In this document: positions 24,426-33,054 of the stretch, one piece after another
How positions within the stretch are numbered: position 1 is the first letter of the stretch
Layout: every line of letters starts with the position of its first letter
NCBI GenBank assembly: GCA_046351595.1
Contig: JAXLYE010000004.1
Span: 124,001 to 188,000 of the forward strand
Direction: 5' to 3'
Length of the DNA stretch: 64,000 nucleotides
Origin: JAXLYE01 sp046351595
GTDB taxonomy: Bacteria > Myxococcota_A > Polyangia > Palsa-1104 > JAEUJZ01
Notes under the pieces: model-generated
Databases searched by the model: none
What the model was told of the DNA's origin: nothing
The model's input: only the letters and a program-made list of their open reading frames with translations
Made by a program: the position numbers and the translations under genes

Positions 24426-25274
24426 ATGAACTGTCCGAGCTGCAATCGCCCGAACGCAGAGGATCTGAACTACTGCGACTACTGCGGGACGCCGCTGACC
24501 GCGCCGGCCGCCGGCAAGCGCAAGACCGAGTTCGAGCCGGTCCCGGGCCCGGGCCCCGTCCGCAAGCGCGTCACCGAGTTCGAGCCCGCGTCCGAGCCGG
24601 CCGCACCGGCTCATCCAGCGGGCCACGCCGCCGGGCGCGTCGCCGATCCGTTCGATCCGTTCGGGGCGCCGCCGGCAGCGGCTCGACCCGCGGCCCAGGC
24701 CCCCCGCCCGGCCCCGCCGGTGAGCGTCCCGGCCGCCGCTCCGTCGAGCGCTCCGTCGAGCACTCCGGCGAGCGCGCAAGCGCCGTCGCGCCGCAAGGCG
24801 ACCGAGTACATCCCCGGCAGCCGCGACCCCTTCGCCGAGCCCTCTAGCACGCCCGCGACCACGCCCGCAGCGACGGGCTCGGCCCCGGCGGGTCAGGCCC
24901 AGGCCGCCGTAGGCCGCCGCATCGTCGGCTGGGTCATCACCTTCGACGAGCACCCCGACGGCCTGTCCTTCCTCCTGCGCGAGGGCCGCAACGTCGTCGG
25001 CCGCGAGCCCGAGTCCGACATCGCGGTGGGCTGGGACCACACCGTCTCGGGCACCCACGCCTACCTCATCTGGCGGCTCGGCCGCGCGCGTATCGCCGAC
25101 GCCAACACCCAGAACGGCACCTTCCTCAACGAGGAGGACGTGCTCGGCCAGATCGAGGTCCACGACGGCGACGTGCTGCGCGTCGGGCGGACCCGCTTCC
25201 TGATCCGCCTGCTCGACCAGGCCAAGGTGAGCGCGCTGTGGGACGCCAAGGCCCCGGCCCCAAGGAGGGACTAG
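24426..25274 (+). CDS. Zinc-ribbon FHA-domain protein with TE(F/Y)xP repeats
   Basis: A 282-residue soluble protein. Residues 3-20 form a CxxC-x12-CxxC zinc ribbon (CPSCNRPN ... YCDYCG). The linker holds three copies of a basic-Thr-acidic-aromatic motif: KRKTEFEP (Thr34), KRVTEFEP (Thr50) and RKATEYIP (about Thr125). Residues about 175-275 form an FHA domain with NVVGREPESDI, SGTHAY and NGTFLNE, the phosphothreonine-binding fold. The layout recalls GarA-like proteins whose own phospho-Thr is bound by the FHA domain. It starts 126 bases after the kinase gene and its stop shares a base with the next start, so it is a likely kinase substrate and adaptor. Confidence 0.88.
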   Translation: MNCPSCNRPNAEDLNYCDYCGTPLTAPAAGKRKTEFEPVPGPGPVRKRVTEFEPASEPAAPAHPAGHAAGRVADPFDPFGAPPAAARPAAQAPRPAPPVSVPAAAPSSAPSSTPASAQAPSRRKATEYIPGSRDPFAEPSSTPATTPAATGSAPAGQAQAAVGRRIVGWVITFDEHPDGLSFLLREGRNVVGREPESDIAVGWDHTVSGTHAYLIWRLGRARIADANTQNGTFLNEEDVLGQIEVHDGDVLRVGRTRFLIRLLDQAKVSALWDAKAPAPRRD

Positions 25275-27145
25275 TGCGGGCCGGCGCGCGCAGCGGGCGG
25301 ATCGGCCTGGCGCTGGCGGTGGCGCTCGGGCTGGGCGCGACCGGCGCGGCGGCTCGGGCCGACGGCAGCGGCCTGCACATCCGGCACCTCTTGAGCCCGG
25401 AGCCGGGCAAGCTCCAGGCCCTGGTCGAGACCGACAGCACCGTGCCCGGCCTGGCGAGCGCCGGGGCGGCCGACTTCGCGCTGCTTCTGAACGGCGGCCA
25501 GCCGGCGCGCAATGTCATCGTACGCAAGAACGGCGACCGCGGCGGGCTGCTGACCCTGGTCGTGCTCGACGACAGCGGCTCGTACCGCAGCCGGGCCGGG
25601 GCGACGCTGGCGCGGCCGCTGCTCGCGGACTACGCAGCGACCCTGGGCCCGGGCGACCGCATCGGGCTCGTCGTCTTCGGCACCGACGCCAAGGTCTACC
25701 CGATCCAGACCAGCGGCGCGGCGGTCCTGGGCGACCTGGGCGATCCGCAGCGCCAGAGCGCGGCGGGCCGTGCCAACCTGCGCGCCACCAACCTCCTGTC
25801 GGGCCTCAGCGCCGCGCTCGGCGTGCTGCGCAAGGAGCAGGAGGAGAAGCGCGCGCAGCCCGGCCTCGCCGAGATCGTGCTCCTGACCGACGCGGGCGAC
25901 GAGGCCGGCGTCGACACCAGCGACTGGCGCAGCGTGCTCGCCGACAGCGAGGCGCGCGGCGTGCGCGTCAGCGCGATCATCAGCGACATGGCCACCAGCG
26001 CTGGCGGTGCGCAGCGGCTGGCCAGCCTCACCCGCCTGCGCGAGCTCAGCGACAAGACCCAGGGGCTCTACGACAACTCGAACAGCCTGGCGGTGGCGCT
26101 GGCCGCGCTGCGCACCGCGCGGGACCGGCAGAAGTCGTGGCTGTCCGTCGAGGGCGAGCTGTGCGGCATCTCGGCCCGGCCCGAGGGACCGGCCACGGCG
26201 GACGCGCGGGTCGAGTTCGCGCCGGGGGGCAGCCGCCGCGCCTGGAGCGAGACCCGCTCGTTCCGGCCGCAGTGGACGCCGGCCAGCGCCGCGCCGTGCC
26301 CGAGCCTGGTGCCGTGCGCACCGGCCTGCCCGCAGTGGCAGCAGTGCACGGCCGGGCAGTGCGAGCCGCGGGCCTGCACCGCCGGCGAGCAGTGCGGACC
26401 GACGGCGCGCTGCACGGCCGGTCGCTGCGCGCGCGCGGCGGACGCCCGGCCGCCGTGGCTGTGGGCGCTGCTCGCGGGCGGGCTGCTGGTGCTGCTCGCC
26501 GGGCTTCTGACCGCGCTGCTGCTGAAGCGGCGCCGCGGCCCCCATCCCGAGCCCAAGGGCGCTGACGAGGGCAAGGTCCCGCCGGTCGAGCCGTCGCCGG
26601 CAAAGGCCGCCGAGCCCGCGAGCGCGGTCGCCGGGGCGGTCGCCGCGGCCGCTGCCGTCGCACCGCTGCTCGATCCGCTGCCCGAGACGCACCTGGTCGC
26701 CATCGGCGGCCGGGTCACCATCGGCGAGAAGTGGCGCCTGCACAAGGCCAAGGTCTACGTCGGCGGCAGCAGCTCGCCCGAGGACGGCAACGACATCGTG
26801 TTCCCGCTGCCGCAGGTCAGCAGCAAGCACGCCCTGTTCGAGAGCTACCCGAGCGGCGCGCTGTGGCTGACCGACCTCAAGGCGCGCAACGGCACGTACG
26901 TCAACGGCCGCCGCCTGGAGCCCGGCGAGCGCGTGGCGCTGCGGCCCGGGGATCAGGTGAAGCTGTCGCAGCAGCTGATCCTCGAGGTCCAGCGGCCCGG
27001 CGCCGGCAAGCCCGCGCCCGAGGCGGAGGCGCCGCCGGAGAAGCTCGCGCCCGCGCCCGCGCCGCCGCCCGAGCGTGGTGACGCCGGCGCGCCGCGCCCG
27101 CCGCTGGACAAGAAAAAAACCGTCTTCGATCCCGGGAACCGCTGA
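25274..27145 (+). CDS. Membrane VWA protein with cytoplasmic FHA domain
   Basis: A 623-residue single-pass protein. A signal peptide (about 1-31) leads to a VWA domain at about 90-275 with the MIDAS motif DDSGS and LLTDAGDE. A cysteine-rich segment follows (PCPSLVPCAPACPQW ... EQCGPTARC; about 335-385). The transmembrane helix is at about 394-417 (LWALLAGGLLVLLAGLLTAL) with basic residues after it, and an FHA domain is at about 472-570 (VSSKHALF, NGTYVNG). The last residues, KKKTVFDPGNR, repeat the Thr-aromatic-Pro motif of the previous protein. The GTG at 25274 follows GGAGGG and overlaps the previous TAG by one base. It could convert an external VWA contact into internal phospho-dependent binding. 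Confidence 0.87.
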   Translation: MRAGARSGRIGLALAVALGLGATGAAARADGSGLHIRHLLSPEPGKLQALVETDSTVPGLASAGAADFALLLNGGQPARNVIVRKNGDRGGLLTLVVLDDSGSYRSRAGATLARPLLADYAATLGPGDRIGLVVFGTDAKVYPIQTSGAAVLGDLGDPQRQSAAGRANLRATNLLSGLSAALGVLRKEQEEKRAQPGLAEIVLLTDAGDEAGVDTSDWRSVLADSEARGVRVSAIISDMATSAGGAQRLASLTRLRELSDKTQGLYDNSNSLAVALAALRTARDRQKSWLSVEGELCGISARPEGPATADARVEFAPGGSRRAWSETRSFRPQWTPASAAPCPSLVPCAPACPQWQQCTAGQCEPRACTAGEQCGPTARCTAGRCARAADARPPWLWALLAGGLLVLLAGLLTALLLKRRRGPHPEPKGADEGKVPPVEPSPAKAAEPASAVAGAVAAAAAVAPLLDPLPETHLVAIGGRVTIGEKWRLHKAKVYVGGSSSPEDGNDIVFPLPQVSSKHALFESYPSGALWLTDLKARNGTYVNGRRLEPGERVALRPGDQVKLSQQLILEVQRPGAGKPAPEAEAPPEKLAPAPAPPPERGDAGAPRPPLDKKKTVFDPGNR

Positions 27146-27175
27146 CCGCCCGGTGCCGGACAAGGAGGCCCGCAG

Positions 27176-28447
27176 ATGCCTGAGCCGAGCGCACCCTGCG
27201 CGGTGACCTACGCCGCCGTGACGGACGTCGGCCGGCGGCGCGAGCAGAACGAGGACGCGCACGGCGAGTTCACGCTGCCGGGCGGCGACCTCTTGCTGGT
27301 GGTCGCCGACGGCATGGGCGGGCACCAGGGCGGCGAGGTGGCCAGCCGCATCGCCGTCGAGGCCCTGGGCCACATCGCCCAGCACTCGCCGGCAAAGGAC
27401 CCGCGCGAGAAGCTGCACAACGGGCTGCTCGTCGCCCACCAGCGCGTCGTCACGCACGCCGAGTCCGCCGGCAGCCGCGGCATGGGCACCACCGCGGTCG
27501 CGGTCTACCTGCGCGGCAGCGAGGCCTACGTCGCCCACGTCGGCGACAGCCGCCTGTACCACCTGCGCGACGGCGCGATCTCGTGGCGCACGCTGGACCA
27601 CACGCGCGTCGAGCGCATGGTCCGCATGGGCATCCTCACGCCCGAGCAGGCCAAGAACCACCCCGACGCCAACATCGTCACGCGCGCCATCGGCCACAAC
27701 AACCCCGACGAGGGCGCGACCCCCGAGCCCGAGGTGCAGGAGGAGCCGCTGCTGCTCCTTTGCGGGGACGTGATTGTCCTGTGCTCGGACGGCGTCTACG
27801 ACGGCGTGACCGACGAGGAGATCGCTTCGATCGCCAGCGCGCAGCCGGCCCAGGCCGCGGCGCAGGCCCTGGTCGATCTGGCCAACGAGCGCGGCGGGAA
27901 CGACAACATCACGGTCACCGTCCTGCGGTACGGCGAGCGGCCGCCGTCGCGCCCGCCCGCGCCCGCCCGCGACCACCGTCGCCCTGCCCCCGTCGAGCCG
28001 GTCGCCGCGTCACCGTCCGCTGCGGCGCCGGCGCCGCGCCCTCACCGCTCACGCTGGGGGGTCGCAGCGCTGGTAGCGGCCGTGCTTGTGGCCGGAGGGA
28101 TCGGCGGCTGGCTGGCCCTGCGGCGCGGCCCAGCCGGCGGCTCGGCGGGCAGCGGCGCGTCGGCGCAGGATCTCGGCGCGCCGGCAGTCCGCGACCTGGC
28201 CGTGCGGCCTGCAGACCTCTCGTCTTCGGCCTTGCCGGCGGCACCGACGGCTCCCGATGCGGGCACAGCGCGCGGTGCGGCCGGTGCGGCGCGCCCGGCC
28301 CGGTCGGCGGTCCCGCCTCCTCCGGCGGCCGCTCCGTCGGCAGCGCCGGCAGCCGCCAAGCCGGTCGCCCCGGCGGCCGCGCCGGCAGCACGCAAGACCC
28401 CGCCGCCCGCCGCGGCGCCGCACCCCCCACGCAGCGAGGGCAAATGA
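27176..28447 (+). CDS. PP2C-family Ser/Thr protein phosphatase, membrane anchored
   Basis: A 423-residue protein. The PP2C domain occupies about 5-255 with every metal-site motif: REQNEDA, VVADGMGGHQGG, RGMGTTAV, HVGDSRLYHLR, CSDGVYDGVTDEEI and GGNDNITV. After a Pro-rich linker, WGVAALVAAVLVAGGIGGWLA (about 293-313) forms one membrane helix, followed by a Pro/Ala-rich tail of about 110 residues on the other side. It should reverse phosphorylation by the two operon kinases. AAGGAGG precedes the ATG at 27176; its stop overlaps the next start (ATGA), so expression is coupled. Confidence 0.92.
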   Translation: MPEPSAPCAVTYAAVTDVGRRREQNEDAHGEFTLPGGDLLLVVADGMGGHQGGEVASRIAVEALGHIAQHSPAKDPREKLHNGLLVAHQRVVTHAESAGSRGMGTTAVAVYLRGSEAYVAHVGDSRLYHLRDGAISWRTLDHTRVERMVRMGILTPEQAKNHPDANIVTRAIGHNNPDEGATPEPEVQEEPLLLLCGDVIVLCSDGVYDGVTDEEIASIASAQPAQAAAQALVDLANERGGNDNITVTVLRYGERPPSRPPAPARDHRRPAPVEPVAASPSAAAPAPRPHRSRWGVAALVAAVLVAGGIGGWLALRRGPAGGSAGSGASAQDLGAPAVRDLAVRPADLSSSALPAAPTAPDAGTARGAAGAARPARSAVPPPPAAAPSAAPAAAKPVAPAAAPAARKTPPPAAAPHPPRSEGK

Positions 28448-30852
28448 GCACCGCGAGCCGCGCCGCTCCGCACGCCTCCCGGGCGGCCCGGCGCCGACAG
28501 ACGCCTCCCGCCCGGCGCGCCGCCCGCTGGCGGCTCGGCCTGCTGGCGCTGCTGGGGATCGTCGGCCTGCAGCTCGGGGCGGCGCGCCCGGCCGCGGCCG
28601 CCGAAACCTACTGCGTCGGCGGCTTCGAGATCAGCGGCGGCTACCGCACGCGCGACTCCTGCGGCGCGCTCGGCAACATCCACCCGCGCTGGCACTTCCA
28701 CATGTTCGTCCAGGGCCCGGACGGCAAGTGCCACGCCTGCTGGGACGAGAACGACAACACCTGCGAGACGACCTTCCTCGACCAGCACCCCGAGTTCCGC
28801 GGCATCTCGAAGTACACCTGCGCCAGCATCGGCGCCGCGCCGCCGGAGTCGGCGCAGCTGCGGCTCGAGAACGGGATGGTGATGAACGGACCGCCGGGCG
28901 CGCCGCCACCCGGACCGCCGGGCGCACCGCCGGGCGGCTCGCCGGGAGGATCGCCGCCGGGCGCGCCGCCGGGAGGCGGACCCGGGGTGCCGCCCGAGAC
29001 CTACTCGCCGCCGCCTCCTCCGCCGCCGCCCCCGCCGGTGAACGTGCAGGCCAGCATCGCCCGCGTCAGCAGCGGCCCGCACGGCGCCGGCGACAGCGTG
29101 CAGGTGGTGACCCAGGTGACCAGCGGCGGCCGCGCGCGCACCGCCCAGGGCGGCGAGATCATCGTCCGCGGGCCCGACGGCAAGGAGCGAGCGCGCGTGC
29201 CGGTGCGGGCGCTGCCTGGCGGCCAGGTCGGCGCCACGGTGAAGATCCCGGACAGCGCGGTCGGCAGCCTGCAGCTCGAGTTCCAGCCGCGCGGCATCTC
29301 GCTTTCGCCCGACGAGCGGCTGGGGTCGGTCACGAGCCCGCAGTTCGCGCTGCGGGTCAGCCCGTGCCGCCTGCGCGGGCACATCCTGTCCCCGGGCAGC
29401 GGCGAGATCGTGATGCCGCAGACGCTGATCCAGCTCGGGAGCGAGGTGCGCGACAAGAGCGGCGCGCGCGCGACGCCGGCCATGCTGACCAGCGGCACCA
29501 AGCTGACCTTCGTCGCCGAGCGCGCCGACGGGCGGGTGCAGAAGCACGACGGCACGATCGACGCCGACGGCAAGGTGAGCGGCGGCCTGTGGCTGACCCC
29601 CACCCGCGCCGACATCGAGGAGATCACGCTGCGCCTGCTCGGCGAGGGCGGCGTCGACGGCGACCTGTGCCCGGCCGCGGCCGTGACCGTGCGCCTGACC
29701 AAGCGCGGCATCGGGCTGGACATCATCGAGCCCAAGGAGGACGGCTCGTGCTACATCGGCAAGCCCTGCCGCATCGTCGCGCGGTTCAAGCTGCCGACGG
29801 CTGGCGCGGCGCGGGCCGATGCCGAGGCGTGGCTGCGCACGCCCGGGCTAGCGCTGGTCGCCAAGCGCAACGGCGACCCCGTGACGGTGCTGCAGCCGAC
29901 GACGCTGCCGAGCGGTGAGCGCGCCTACGCCGGCACGTTCCTGCCCCGGCACGCGGTCCAGACCGAGATCGAGGTCGTCGCGCGCGCCGGCGGCCAGGAG
30001 CTCTCGGACCGCGTCAGCATCAACATCCGCGATCCGATCGTGCTGAAGCTGCCGTCGGAGCTCGACCTGGGCCGCGTGCCGGTCGGCAGCTCGTGGCGGA
30101 TCAACTGCAAGGCGCTGGACTTCGCAGGCTCGCGCGGCGTCGAGGATCAGGAGTTCCTGATGCACCTTGCGCTGCCGCCGGGCTGCAAGTCGCGGCTCGG
30201 CATCAGCGACGCCTTCGGCCGCTTCCTGCCGCTCGGCGCCGACAAGGACGGCGAGCGCCGGCTCGTGCTCGGGCTGGATCGCTCGGTGAAGATCTGCCTG
30301 GAGCCGCCGCGCTGCGCCGGCGAGAGCCTGGCCCCGGCGATCCTCACGGTGAAGCCGACCAGCCCCGACTTTTTGGCCGAAGAGGCGACGGTGCGCATCA
30401 CCTGGTTCGTGCCGGGCCGCGGCTTCCTGTTGTGCAACCTGTGGTGGCTGGCCTCGCTCGGCGGCGGGCTGCTGCTCGTGCTGATCGTGCTCGGCTTCAT
30501 CCGGCCCTACAACTTCGGCGTCGACGACAGCGTCAAGATCGCGACCAAGAAGGAGGGCCTTTCGCGCGCGGTGGCGCGGCGGCTGCGTGACCTGCCGGGC
30601 GGGCGCGCAGGGTTCTACCGCTCCGCCGCGACCGGCCTGCGCGAGGACGGCTCAGCGACGGACCGATTGCGCACCGCGCAGCTCTCGCTGCACGCCTTCC
30701 GCGGCGAGATCCTATTGCGCAGCCCGAGCGGCCTTTCACGCATGAACCCCCAGACGCGGAAGATGGATCCCGTCGAGATCCCCAAGGAGGGCTATGCCCT
30801 GTCGCGCAACACCGTCTACCAGGTCGGCAGCCTGTTCTTCCAGGTCGCCTGA
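28444..30852 (+). CDS. Large single-pass membrane protein, Cys-rich N-terminus, paralogous cytoplasmic tail
   Basis: An 802-residue exported protein. An Arg-rich signal sequence ends near AAAAE. Residues 50-140 form a Cys/Trp-rich domain (CHACWDENDNTC, STRD-type turns), then a PPGAPPPGPPG-type collagen-like/Pro-rich spacer and PPPPPPPPPP. Several beta-sandwich-like repeats (about 190-650) follow, with no catalytic motif. The helix WWLASLGGGLLLVLIVLGF (about 667-685) crosses the membrane. The cytoplasmic tail has ARRLRDLPGGRAGFYRSA and LSRNTVYQVGSLFFQV, also present in the next VWA protein, so the two are paralogous from the membrane inward. I do not recognise the family. It sits between phosphatase and VWA gene in the same operon. 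Confidence 0.78.
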   Translation: MSTASRAAPHASRAARRRQTPPARRAARWRLGLLALLGIVGLQLGAARPAAAAETYCVGGFEISGGYRTRDSCGALGNIHPRWHFHMFVQGPDGKCHACWDENDNTCETTFLDQHPEFRGISKYTCASIGAAPPESAQLRLENGMVMNGPPGAPPPGPPGAPPGGSPGGSPPGAPPGGGPGVPPETYSPPPPPPPPPPVNVQASIARVSSGPHGAGDSVQVVTQVTSGGRARTAQGGEIIVRGPDGKERARVPVRALPGGQVGATVKIPDSAVGSLQLEFQPRGISLSPDERLGSVTSPQFALRVSPCRLRGHILSPGSGEIVMPQTLIQLGSEVRDKSGARATPAMLTSGTKLTFVAERADGRVQKHDGTIDADGKVSGGLWLTPTRADIEEITLRLLGEGGVDGDLCPAAAVTVRLTKRGIGLDIIEPKEDGSCYIGKPCRIVARFKLPTAGAARADAEAWLRTPGLALVAKRNGDPVTVLQPTTLPSGERAYAGTFLPRHAVQTEIEVVARAGGQELSDRVSINIRDPIVLKLPSELDLGRVPVGSSWRINCKALDFAGSRGVEDQEFLMHLALPPGCKSRLGISDAFGRFLPLGADKDGERRLVLGLDRSVKICLEPPRCAGESLAPAILTVKPTSPDFLAEEATVRITWFVPGRGFLLCNLWWLASLGGGLLLVLIVLGFIRPYNFGVDDSVKIATKKEGLSRAVARRLRDLPGGRAGFYRSAATGLREDGSATDRLRTAQLSLHAFRGEILLRSPSGLSRMNPQTRKMDPVEIPKEGYALSRNTVYQVGSLFFQVA

Positions 30853-30912
30853 TGCGCGCGAGCGCGGGAATGATGCGCGCGAGCGCGGGAATGATGCGCG
30901 CGAGCGCGGGAA
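30850..30912 (+). repeat. 21-bp direct repeat, three perfect copies across a stop-start junction
   Basis: Copies run 30850-30870, 30871-30891 and 30892-30912, with TGATGCGCGCGAGCGCGGGA as the first 20 bases. Each copy begins with TGATG, the same stop-start junction that couples the two genes. It separates the 28444 gene from the VWA gene by 71 bases. Confidence 0.92.
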
Positions 30913-30923
30913 GGCCCAGCTGA
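30852..30923 (+). CDS. Candidate 23-codon linker micro-ORF
   Basis: Its ATG shares one base with the upstream TGA (30850-30852), and its own TGA (30921-30923) shares one base with the ATG of the VWA gene. It reads three copies of MRASAGM, the last ending RPS. It may be translated by ribosomes re-initiating at each coupled junction, keeping coupling intact despite the repeat expansion. The peptide itself need not have a function. It is too short for homology. Confidence 0.4.
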   Translation: MRASAGMMRASAGMMRASAGRPS

Positions 30924-33046
30924 TGCGGTGTGCGGCACGACACCGGCTCGTTGGGCTGATCGTCCTCCTCGGGCTGTTGCTCGTCGGGGCGGCGCTGCTG
31001 CCGCGCGCGGGTCGGGCCCAGCCCGCACCGTCCGCGAGCGGCGCCGGCGCCACCGAGTGGGTGCTCATCCTCGACAACTCGGCGAGCATGGCGGTCGGCT
31101 CCAAGCTCCGCATCAACTCGACCGAGACGATGCTGCCGCCCGCGGATCCGGATCGCCTGTCAGTCCTGGCGACGCTGATCTTCCGCGGCCTGCTGTCGCC
31201 GGACGACAAGCTGACGATCCTGACCTTCGACAGCAGCGGCGTCGGCCGCTACCGCGAGCTGCCGGCGACGCCGACCGACATCCGCGCCCTGGCCTTCAAC
31301 CAGTCGACGCCGTTCACCGGGCCGCTGCGGCGCGCGCGCGAGATCCTCACCCAGAGCCGCCTGCCGTCGCGCCGCCTGCTGCTGTTCACCGACGGGGCGC
31401 CGTCGGAAGACGATCCGCTGACGCCGCAGCAGGCGCGGGTGCTGCTCGGGCTGCCGCCCCAGAACACCGCGCCGGGCACCACGCCGGCGCGGCCCCCCTT
31501 CGAGGTGATGTCGCTGAGCCTGTCGGCGAACATCCCGCAGCTGCAAAAGGTGCAGCAGATCTTCCTCTCGGCGCTCGGTCCGGTGCGGTCGATCGGCTCG
31601 CCGCTCGAGATCATCACCGGCTTCACCGACGTGCTGGCCGCGCACCTTTCGTCACGGCCGCTCACCGGCCGCCTGGAGCCCGGCGCGACCTACAGCTTCC
31701 CCGTCGGCAAGTACGTCACCGAGGTGCTGGTCAGCATGGCCAGCGAGCAGCGCATGCCGCTGTTCTCGGCGCAGCTCATTGACGGCAGCAGCGGCGGCGG
31801 CCGCGCCCTGCCGGTGCGCGACGAGGCCGGCGACAACGGCTGCGACCGCCCGCCCTGCCACACCTACCGGATCCTGCGCAGCGGCCACGACCCCGACGTG
31901 AAGAGCCGGCTGTCGCTGCGCCTCTCGCAGGCGCAGGGCGCGGTGCTGTTCGGCATCATCCTGCGCTACGACCTGCTCGCCGCCATCGAGGCCGCTCCGA
32001 CGCTGACGCGCGTCGGCGAGGAGTTCGAGGTGACGGCGCGCATGCTCTTCCGCGGCCGCACGTTCAACGACGCCGACTTCTTCGCCGCCGACGGCTTCAG
32101 CGCGCAGCTCGAGCTCGGCCGCGACCGCGCGCCGCTGACACGCCGGCCCGACGGCACCTTCGTCGGCCGCATCAAGGCCAGCGACGTCGGCGACCAGCCG
32201 CTGATCGCGCGCTTCGCGAACCAGTGGCTGCAGCTCGCCGCCAGCGCGCCGCTGTCGGTGCAGGGCTGGCTGCCGCTGTCGCTCAAGGTCAGCCCCGACC
32301 CGATCGACTTCGGCCGCTTCACCGGCGAGCGCACGCCCAAGCGCCGCTGCGTGACGGTGAGCCTCGCCGGCTCGGTCAACGCCGACCGCGTGCCGCTCGA
32401 GGCGGTGGCCGTCGACCTGCCCGAGAAGCTGCGCCTGGTCTCTGCGGCTCCGCTCAGCCTGCAGGGCGAGTCGACGGAGCTGTGCCTGGAGGCGGCGGGC
32501 TGCTGCGGCGCGATGGAGCCCGGCCCGACGACGCGCATCCTGTTGCGCGGCCAGCACCCGCACTACCACCCCGAGGCGGTGGCCGCGCGGGTCGCCTTCA
32601 CCGTCGACAAGACGCCGTTTCTCGTGTGCTGGTGGCGCGTCATCGCCGCGGTCGTCGGCGGGCTGCTGCTCGTGTTCATCCTCATCGGCCTGCTGAAGCC
32701 GTATGACTTCGACGCCATGGAGGTCATCCGCCTGGCCAAGACCGAGACCGCGCTGCCCCGCACCACCGGGCGCCGGCTCCGGGATCTCCCGGGGGGCAAG
32801 CGCGGCTTCTACCGCCACGCGCGCGTCGCGTTCGACAGCGCCGGCAATACGCCGCAGCGGCTGCGCGATGCGTCCATCATTGTCCGCGCCGCCAAGGGCG
32901 ACCCGCTTATAATCGTCCGCGACACCGTCGAGCACAAGGACCCGCGCACGCGCAAGTGGGAGCCGCTGCCGACGCCGCTGCCCGAAGGCGCGCTGCGCCG
33001 CGGCATCGTCTATCGCACTGGGAACATCTACTTCCGTCTGGGCTAG
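30923..33046 (+). CDS. Single-pass membrane VWA-domain protein
   Basis: A 707-residue protein. A signal-anchor (LVGLIVLLGLLLVGAALL, about 9-26) precedes an extracytoplasmic VWA domain at about 45-230 with MIDAS DNSASM (51-56) and LLLFTDGAPSE. The central part (about 250-560) is beta-rich, resembling the corresponding region of its upstream neighbour. The helix VIAAVVGGLLLVFILIGLL is at about 571-590, and the cytoplasmic tail carries TGRRLRDLPGGKRGFYRHA, matched closely in the neighbour's tail. The ATG at 30923 overlaps the stop of the repeat micro-ORF. A partner for the neighbour in an envelope complex is inferred from paralogy and coupling. Confidence 0.85.
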   Translation: MRCAARHRLVGLIVLLGLLLVGAALLPRAGRAQPAPSASGAGATEWVLILDNSASMAVGSKLRINSTETMLPPADPDRLSVLATLIFRGLLSPDDKLTILTFDSSGVGRYRELPATPTDIRALAFNQSTPFTGPLRRAREILTQSRLPSRRLLLFTDGAPSEDDPLTPQQARVLLGLPPQNTAPGTTPARPPFEVMSLSLSANIPQLQKVQQIFLSALGPVRSIGSPLEIITGFTDVLAAHLSSRPLTGRLEPGATYSFPVGKYVTEVLVSMASEQRMPLFSAQLIDGSSGGGRALPVRDEAGDNGCDRPPCHTYRILRSGHDPDVKSRLSLRLSQAQGAVLFGIILRYDLLAAIEAAPTLTRVGEEFEVTARMLFRGRTFNDADFFAADGFSAQLELGRDRAPLTRRPDGTFVGRIKASDVGDQPLIARFANQWLQLAASAPLSVQGWLPLSLKVSPDPIDFGRFTGERTPKRRCVTVSLAGSVNADRVPLEAVAVDLPEKLRLVSAAPLSLQGESTELCLEAAGCCGAMEPGPTTRILLRGQHPHYHPEAVAARVAFTVDKTPFLVCWWRVIAAVVGGLLLVFILIGLLKPYDFDAMEVIRLAKTETALPRTTGRRLRDLPGGKRGFYRHARVAFDSAGNTPQRLRDASIIVRAAKGDPLIIVRDTVEHKDPRTRKWEPLPTPLPEGALRRGIVYRTGNIYFRLG

Positions 33047-33054
33047 GTGGAGAC

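Noticed and set aside
22476..27976. Long minus-strand frames (895 and 901 codons) opposite the kinase, FHA and VWA genes
   Set aside because: Same shadow effect; the plus strand carries complete catalytic motifs in order.
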